DNA from: Enoplolaimus lenunculus
Lineage: Eukaryota; Nematoda; Enoplea; Enoplida; Thoracostomopsidae
Length of the DNA: 64,000 bases
Assembly (NCBI GenBank): GCA_030248215.1
Contig: JASANG010003897.1
Coordinates: 35,142-99,141, forward strand
Direction of reading: 5' to 3'
Translations under genes and position numbers: made by a program
The notes under the pieces: model-generated
Told to the model about the DNA's origin: nothing
The model's input: only the letters and a program-made list of their open reading frames with translations
Databases searched by the model: none
Shown: positions 52,801 through 61,800 of the stretch, piece by piece
Layout: every line of letters starts with the position of its first letter
How positions within the stretch are numbered: the first letter of the stretch is position 1

Positions 52801-55800
52801 TTTTTAACCTTTGCCTGTATTCTCAAATGTGCGTAGCACCTATTAGCCGTTTTTCTATATAGGTTATGCTGTTTTCGAACCGTAGAATGATAAATCTCGT
52901 ACATTTCTTTTAGATTAAACTTTTCCTAATTTTATTTGGAATTTCAGTTTCAACGACATTTTCATGTTTTAAGAACTATTACTGACTGGTGATAGGTGCT
53001 ACACACTGTTGAGAATACATCTGCTTATTATAATTGAGGTTTTCTGTAATTATTTAATGCGGTGTAGTTTTAACATTATTGAATATATCGTAAATTAAAA
53101 TAGTATGCCACATTACTTGAAATACTTTATTAAGGTAAGATGGTAGTGCTTTATGTTGATCACGTCCAACGCCGCCGTCCGTCACCCGTACGGCGTCGTC
53201 CGTCACCCGTACGGCGTCGTCCGTCACCCGTACGGCGTCGTCCGTCACCCGTACGGCGTCGTCCGTCACCCGTACGGCGTCGTCCGTCACCCGTACAGCG
53301 CCATCTGACGCCAGTACGGCGCTGTCCACTCCCGTTCGGCGCCGTCTGTCAACTGTACAGCGCCGTACGTTACCCGTATACGCGCAGTCCGTAATCGTGC
53401 GTCACGGTGCGGCATCGTACGTGAATTACTCACGTACCATACCGTTTGGTGACGGACAGTGACTTACGGTGCGATGCAGTAAGCAGTAACGGTGACGAAC
53501 AGCGCCGTACGACAAGTATAGCGCAACCCTTAATGGTTTTCTTCAACCAATTTACCATCAATTTCCAACTGTTTTTGCACTCTAGAACTCAAAATGCAAA
53601 TCAATTAAAGCGCTGTATAAGACGTCGGCGATTATGACACCCCCATACTTCAGGGAGGGAGTCCCCAAAGTCGCGAGGGAAACGATTAAGAAGCCAGACG
53701 CATTTTAAAACTCCGGCGGTCCTGCTTCAACCGGTTATGGTGGGGGCCTCTGTCGGGGTGAGGGCCCCCAAAATGGGTTGTATGGGGGTTGGCTGCTCCA
53801 GCCCTGCATGGAGTGGCATGAAATGTTGTATAATTGATAAGAGTAGCCAAAAGCTTAAGGAGCAGGATGAAAGCATCACCTAACATTAAGAAAACCTATT
53901 TTAATTGTTTTATATTTTCAGGCAAAACGTGAAGGTGTACATTCACGTCAGTCAGCAACTGTTCATGATACTATTGGCAACAATGCAAGCAAACCAGATT
54001 CGTCAAAGACTCAAGATTCTAAATACTGGTACGTTACTTCATTTCGTGTTTCTGGTTTAGGTCCGCAACTATGGGATGATGTAACGGTGGGTATCTCACT
54101 ACGGACTTACAAGCACGGTTGATATTTTGGAGTTTGGACCATATTTCTTGCAGGGGGCTGAGCCCACCTCGCTCCCGCCGGACTACAGATCCGAGGAGGC
54201 TGGATTCGTTTGCTGGACTTTGTTGCGCGAGCAATTGTTTCTATATTATCATGACTAAACGACTGCAGTAGTCGTTGGACGAAATTGCAAACAACATTTG
54301 AAACAGATTTTAAACTAAAAACACAAGAGATCGTAGGTCTACGGTTTTATGTTAAAGTCATGTTATGTCTATAATAACATACAGCTAGGCGAAAGCGAAT
54401 CTCAGAATGAAACAGTTTTAGGGGGTCAGCCTCCTGTGCCATTATTGTCCAGAGTGTTTTGGTCAGAGGGGAGCTTTAGCGTCAACATCCCTGCAATTTT
54501 GTTCCAGAAGTGTTTACAAACCTTTTTAAGAGACCCCCTTTCGAAGTTTTATACAGAACGTAACCCCGTTGCCAAGAATTCTCACAACGCCTATGGTTAT
54601 ACGATCGGTAAACCGGTTGATGTCTGATATTGCAGGCAACGTTTACAAACAACATCAAAGCTGCCGCTAAATGGAGTGACTCCCGGTGCTGTCACAGTAC
54701 AAAACCTTGCAACATCCGTAGATTCCGGCGGACCTTCCGGTATAGAACCAGCATTTATTGTCGTCGACCCTCAACTAATTCACTGCAGTGTATCGCAGCT
54801 GAAATTTATTCCGATCAATCGCAAAGCTGCGTTCGTACTTGAGCCACTTGGCCTAATTCCTAACGTCAATGAAAGAGTTCAAATTGAAATTGCAAGCGGA
54901 AGCGGAAGCGGCAGTAAAACTGGGCCTAAACAGTGTTTAGATTCGACGTTGACAAAGGTTGAAAATGGCTATCGAGTTGAGTTTATGCCTACTGCGGTCG
55001 GTAAGTATGCCAGTTTTTTTGTGCTATTTTTATGGCTCTGTCAATATTGAGGATATCAATGCGGGCTCGTAGCCAGAAGGGACGCCGGGGGAAGGGTTTA
55101 GCCACCGCTGGAAAAATTTTGGTCCCTCTAGAATGTTTTCAATCTTGCTTGTAAGTTATCGAAAATCCTTGTATGCCCATCGTGAAATTTTTTTAGCTTC
55201 CCCTAGTAAGGTGAGCTGGCTACGGGCCTGGTGTATCAGTGATATTTTTTCGATTTTTCTAAAAAACTTTTAGTCTTAACTATCAAAGAGGGTTTTAATC
55301 CTTTACATCTGAAATGTTCTTTAAGTGTGCTAGAATGAAGCATGTATTACACTGGTGTTAATTACCAGCCCTTAAGAGCATATGAGCGTATATGCAACAT
55401 ACCGTCAGCAATATGTGAATTATTTTCTAATTTTAATCTTTTTGTCTTTAAATAACCATTTGACCTAAACAAAAACCAGATCGAAGCTTTCGATTTCGAC
55501 TGAATTAAGTGAAAAAATATCTGGTATCAACATTATGCAACTTCCGCAACAAAAACATGCGTACACCGGGTGACTTTTGTGCAGGATACTGAAGCCAAAA
55601 ATGCTGCAATATCCTGGACACTGAAGCTTTCTGGCTTCAGTATCCTGCACACTGAAACATTTTTGGCTTCAGTATCCTGGTCGTTGAAGCGCTAAAACGC
55701 TTCAGTGTGAAGAATGCTGACGCCAAAAATGCTTCAATGTGCAGGACACTGAAGCTTTTTGGCTTCAACGTTCAGGACACTGAAGGTTTTTGGCTTCAGT

Positions 55801-58800
55801 GTCCATCACACTACCCCCTCAAAAGTCACCTGGTGTACGTATGTTATTGTGGAAATTGCATTAATGGCAATTTTAGGAACATACAAAATTCAAGCAATTA
55901 TTGATAATCAACCAGTGTTACCTACACCACACACTGTGAAAGTGTACAATACAGCGGCAATGCGAGTTTCTGAAGTGTCATCCGGATATACAAATGAACC
56001 TGTAGAGTTCTCAGGTATATATTATATTTTATATATAGATATATATCAGCCGGAACTCTGGTTCCAGTTCCGGCTTTTTTGCACATTCCGGTTCCGGTAA
56101 ATTTTTACCGTAATTAAAAATTCTAGTATCAAAAATTTAGTCGATACAAACTATGTTATTTTACTAAAAATAACAATCGAAACTAAATTTATTACATTAG
56201 TATAGTATGCAAACGTTGACAATCGCTGAAAATAAATGATCGAAGGTAGATTTCGCTTCCGGGGATTATGAAAATCTAAAATACAGCAGATAAAATGAAC
56301 ACCTATTTCCAACTAGGGGTCTTTATTGCAACATAGATATATAAGTACAAAATTTAGTCGTATTTTCGACTGAATGTAGCACAACATTTTGGTTATTAAT
56401 AGGTTTTCAAACAAGCGAACTACGGTATAACCAAGTGTTAAAATCTCTGTTCAACTGTAGACGTTTTATAAGGTGCTAGAGTATGCACAAGATATGAGAG
56501 CCCTCTCGAACTTGAGCGTCAACCTCCTACAGCTAAGTGGTCATCGTGAACGCCTGCTACTCGAGTCTCGTAGTTCCAATATTTAGTTTGAATTTATATT
56601 TGAAATGAAATAGAAAATATTCATATGATGAAAGGGATAAACTTTGCATGAAACAATTCGTCGCCCGACAACTTGCTGCCAAACAGTATCGTATGATTTA
56701 ATTTTAGTCGATGCATCAACGGCAGGATTTGGAAACTTAGAGATCGCCGTGAAAGATTCAGAAGGAATCGTCGTGCCATCTGTTGTTAATCGAGGCAACA
56801 AAGCGTCCGGATTTGTTGTGTCGTTCACGCCGCCGAAATCAGGCATTTATTTGGCGAATATACATTTTAACGATGAACCGCTAGAAGGTAGCAATTCACA
56901 CCAAAAATAAGCTTGTTTTTTGCAATATCTAAAGCCCTATTCACACGTGCAAGTTTCTGAAGTGAGAAGTCGCTGTACAACTTCCAACTGCAGTTTTTGC
57001 AACGAAAAGAACAAAAAAATCGTCGCTGCAGTTTGCAACTGCAAGTTCCAACTGCAGTTTTTGCAACGAAAAGAACAAAAAAATCGTCGCTGCAGTTTGC
57101 AACTGCAAGTTCCAACTGCAGTTTTTGCAACGAAAAGAACAAAAAAATCGTCGCTGCAGTTTGCAACTGCAAGTTCCAACTGCAGTTTTTGCAACGAAAA
57201 GAACAAAAAAATCGTCGCTGCAGTTTGCAACTGCAAATTCCAACTGCAGTTTTTGCAACGAAAAGAACAAAAAAATCGTCGCTGCCGTTTGCAACTGCAA
57301 GTTCCAACTGCAGTTTTTGCAACGAAAAGAACAAAAAAATCGTCGCTGCAGTTTGCAACTGCAAGTTCCAACTGCAGTTTTTGCAACGAAAAGAACAAAA
57401 AAATCGTCGCTGCAGTTTGCAACTGCAAGTTTCTTTACAAAAAGCACTTGCAGCTGCAAAATTTATGCTCATGATTGACGGAGTTATGCTGTGATTTGGT
57501 GCTTTATTTGTAACCTTAAAGCGACATTTTGAGTATACAGAGCGTGTAATATTAGTTGATAAAGAAGTTATTGCTTGTTAGCGCAAAGTTAACACAAGTG
57601 GTAAGAGTCCCCATCGCGCTCAACCTTCGCACTCTTGAAGTCAAGCAGTGACAGTAAGCGACTTTCGTTCTAGAGTCGCAAATTTAAATCCCAGCTTAAA
57701 TATTGGATGTCAGAATAAATTGAAAATATTCATGCATGAAAGGATCGGTATACAGCGTTTTATAAGCGTATTGGTTAATTTCAGGCAGTCCATTCACGTG
57801 TTCAGTGTTCGATCGTAGCAGTTCTCGTCGACTGAGTCCAGAAGGCAATGACCAGTGTGACTTGAAACCTGTGCCAGGACGGACCATCCCCAACGGCAAC
57901 GTACCTCAAGACTTCAAAGACGACCGCCGCATCAAACAATTACGACAAGTTGAAATACCAAAATTGGTTCCAGTCAGTGTGAAATCGAACGTTTCGTTTG
58001 AAACTGTGGATGACGTTGTTAGCGAGTTGGTAACAGCTACGTTAAATGGTGAGCAAGGGGGTGTCACTAGGGAAGTGGAACTTGAGGGGTGAAACATTAA
58101 CTTCACCCCCCCCCTTCCCCATTTATGATTTTCGCCCTGTGGTTTTAGACATTTTTTCTCCAATTAGAAGTAACACAAGAATCGTCCAATCGTTACTGAT
58201 GTATTGAATTTTGGAACAAAGCGTAACAGTAGTATTAATGTCGAACTAAAGTTGGCTGGTATCGCCTGATTGGTTGAAAAAACCGGCGGCTGGTATCGCC
58301 TGATTGGTTGAAAAAACCGGCGGCTGGTATCGTCTGATTGGTTGAAAAAAACGGCTGTTTTACTGCCGCATCATTACAATGCTGCATCACCGTCAGTGCC
58401 GGAGCAGGCTAGGGTGGTCCGGTAATTTCCGGGGCGATGGCCATTTGCAATGATTAAAATATTTTTCAATTTTTTTTCTGTTCAAAATCGTCTTAGGGTG
58501 GAAGGCGCTCTTAGGGGTGGGGTGCCGCTCACAAATGGGAGGTATGGGTTATGGTTGCACCGGTCGGGTCTACCGTGACCGGTTCCGCTGTAAATTGCAT
58601 CCACAGAGTCAGGCATTGCTGATACGTTATTGCAGAGGGAAAACTAAATTGTCAATAGATTTGAAACCATTCTATCAGGAAATGTTGTTTTCATGTTTTA
58701 TGTTGTATTTTTTCCAATTATTTCAGCTTTGCTGGTATTAATAGTTACAAAGTTAGATTTTGCATGAGATCAGAATGATGCGCCGTATACTTAATAGTGA

Positions 58801-61800
58801 AGCAATTAATGCATGAAAGCATGGCGTTAACGCATGTTTACTAAACCTCCTATTTGTATTAATATCATCAAGAGTAGATGATTTTCACAAGAGTGTGCCT
58901 CTGGGAGCATTCTGTACGCAAAACAACGAACCCAGCGCACGTTGCGTTTTAAACCTACCCCCTTAATTTGTGGGGCGGGTGGTGCGTTGAACGAAAATTT
59001 GGAAATTTAGCTAAGGTCGCTCCCAATATATCCTTAGCTCTCATGTTTACTATGTAGTTTAAGTGGTGACTACCCCGCTAAATCAGGGGGGTCGAGCAAA
59101 AATGCAACGCGTGCCGGTACACTTTGTGCCATGCACTAGCGTGTTAGTTGCACACTCTTCTGCAGGTGAACATCATCCACTCTTGGTATCACCAAGAGTG
59201 CATGATATTTAACAAGAGTGTGCAAATACCTGGGTTGTGTATGGTACAAAATGTATCAGCACGCGTTGCGTTTTTGGCCGCCGCCCCACCCGTATTTAGT
59301 GGGGTTGATATCACATGCAATATGTATGACTGGACAAGCTTAGCTGTTTTGAAACACAGAGTGTGAACCGTGTAAAGTAGTGTAAAGTGTTAAGGTTCGA
59401 GCCAGTTGTACCCCTCGGTGCACCAGATAAGGGGCGGGACAGGCCAAAAACGCAACGTGCGCTGGATACATTCTTTTGTACACAGAACGTACATAGTTGC
59501 ACACTCTTGTTATATATTATCTACTCTCGATATCACGAATGAGCTTCATGTTTTTGATTTGCATGGGCGTAGCCAGGAATTTGGAAAGTGAATCTCGGTC
59601 TCGTCCTTCGAAAATTCGAAAGAAAGGTTTCTCGCTGTTTGCCAACTGAAAAAGTGCCTAAATATCCCTCGATAAGAATCCAAAAGGGGGAACGTGTCCC
59701 AGCAGGCACCCTCTACTGGCTACGCTCTTGTTTATTTTCCAAAATTTGGCAAAATATGGCCAAGTTGTGGTTGAATTTACCAGTTAAACTTTTCGTGTTT
59801 ATTCTTGAATCTAAGACTGCTCGTCGTCTGACAACTGTTCGCTCAACAGTTTCCTATAGAAATTAAAAAAATGTAAGCATATTTCTAAGCGTAATCCTAA
59901 GCCTAAACCTAAACCTAAGCATAATGATGGGCGCCGAATGGTCGAGTCGATGTATTAATTTTGTGTTACAAGCTGTCGGACGACGAATTGGAATAATACC
60001 GTCGCTTTTTTGCAGAAAGGAATTAAAATAAGTTGCTCCAAAATTAATTCGAATATTTGATCGGAACTATTTAGTAATTTTGAACGCTCGGCTATATTGC
60101 TTAAAGCTACATTTATCAGCTTTTATTTAGCAACAATTTTACATTTTTTCAGCTCCAGACGGTGACATTGTACAGTCGAATATGGTCAAATCGGGCGATA
60201 AGTACAATGTATCATTTACACCGCGAGTTGTTGGTAAGTCAATAGATTGAAATTATAGAACCAAGCTCGCAACTGCGAGAAGATGATGGCCGGCGTGCCC
60301 CCCCCCCAGCGGACATCCCGCGTCCACCTAGAAGCTGTTTTTACAGCGCCGAAGGAATTGTGTCGTATTATATATGTATCTATGCTTAAATGTACTTAAA
60401 AATTGGTCTATGGCGAACGTTGAACCATTTTTCGTTTAGCCAAAATAATAGCTTTTCGCTAATTAATGAAAATTTCAACTTAGAGACAAAATAGCTTTTC
60501 GTTTTAGATTTTGTTCACTCGTTTGAAAAACATTTGGCGTCTGGCAAATTTCGGAAACTCGGTTTCCAAAATCACTGTTCAAACGCTACTGACCAGGCTG
60601 TAAACCGGGTAGCGTTAGATACCGGAAACGGATAGTGATAATGTGAGCGAAATAGAACCGGATATTCCGGTTGTAACCGACTGAAGACCATTTTAAAAGC
60701 GCTAATTTTTTACTTAATTTTCAACTTTTTTTTGAAACTGACAAAGTTTTATTTGTTATTGTTCAGGCGAACACTTAATTGATATCCGGGTTGCTGATTA
60801 TCCGGTTAACGGCAGTCCATTTTCGTGTGACGTCTACGATGCAAAGCGGATTCAGGTTGGGCCAATTACCGACGGTGTTTTGAATGTTCCGGTTCATTTT
60901 GTCGGTAAGAGTGCTATATATGGTTTGTTTATATATTTATCGTTGTGTCACGACAATTTGTCGCCCGACAACTAGTCAGCCGATTTGTTGTTCCGAAATT
61001 TCGTCGACTCGACAATTCGTTATCCAGCGCTATGCTTAGGTTTACGCTTATGATTACGCTTAGAATAATATGTTTAGATGGATTCATAGACTTTAAGACA
61101 CTGTTGGGCAGCGAGTTGTCAAGCGACGAATTGGGGTTGATTCATTTTTCGCTTATGAAATAATGCATCGTTCACAATAAAAAATTTCCCTTTGCCACCG
61201 AAAACATTATAAGGTAGGGTTAACACGTGTCCATTTTCAAAATTGTCTTGCGTTAACCCTACCATAACTCAAAAATTGCGTTGACTCTACCCTAACGCGT
61301 GGTACATGATGCCCTGTGACACGTATTAGAATAGGGCTGTGACATTTGCTAGGGTACGGTTAACGAAACTTCAGCGCTAGGGTAGGGTTAAGGCAAGACA
61401 ATTGAGAAAATTGACACGTGTTAATCCTATCTTTTAATGTTTTCGGTGGAAAAATGAAGATTTTTACTGTGAACGATGCATAATTTTGACACTGACAGAC
61501 TTGAATATACAAAGAATTAACGCAGAGAGTGCATAATACAAGCAAACGCGTACTGTGTTGACTGGAATAAGTTTCCAGTCGACGCTGGAACCGCTAGTCT
61601 TGGTAATTCAGAATTATTGAAATGTAAAAATTAAACCCTTTGTCAGATATTTTGCTGACTTAACATTATCGAAATGCTATGCGTTTGAAAGTTAAGCTTG
61701 TTCGAGCTTTGTTTTCACTACATGCTGCGAATCCTTGCTTTGGCAATCCGAAAGTATACTAAAATTTATTAAATTACAACTAAAATTTATTAAATTATAA

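Noticed and set aside
56867-57494. Several ORFs of 117-201 codons over the 64-bp array
   Set aside because: A 64-bp period is not a multiple of three, so the frames rotate through the same units. Artefact.
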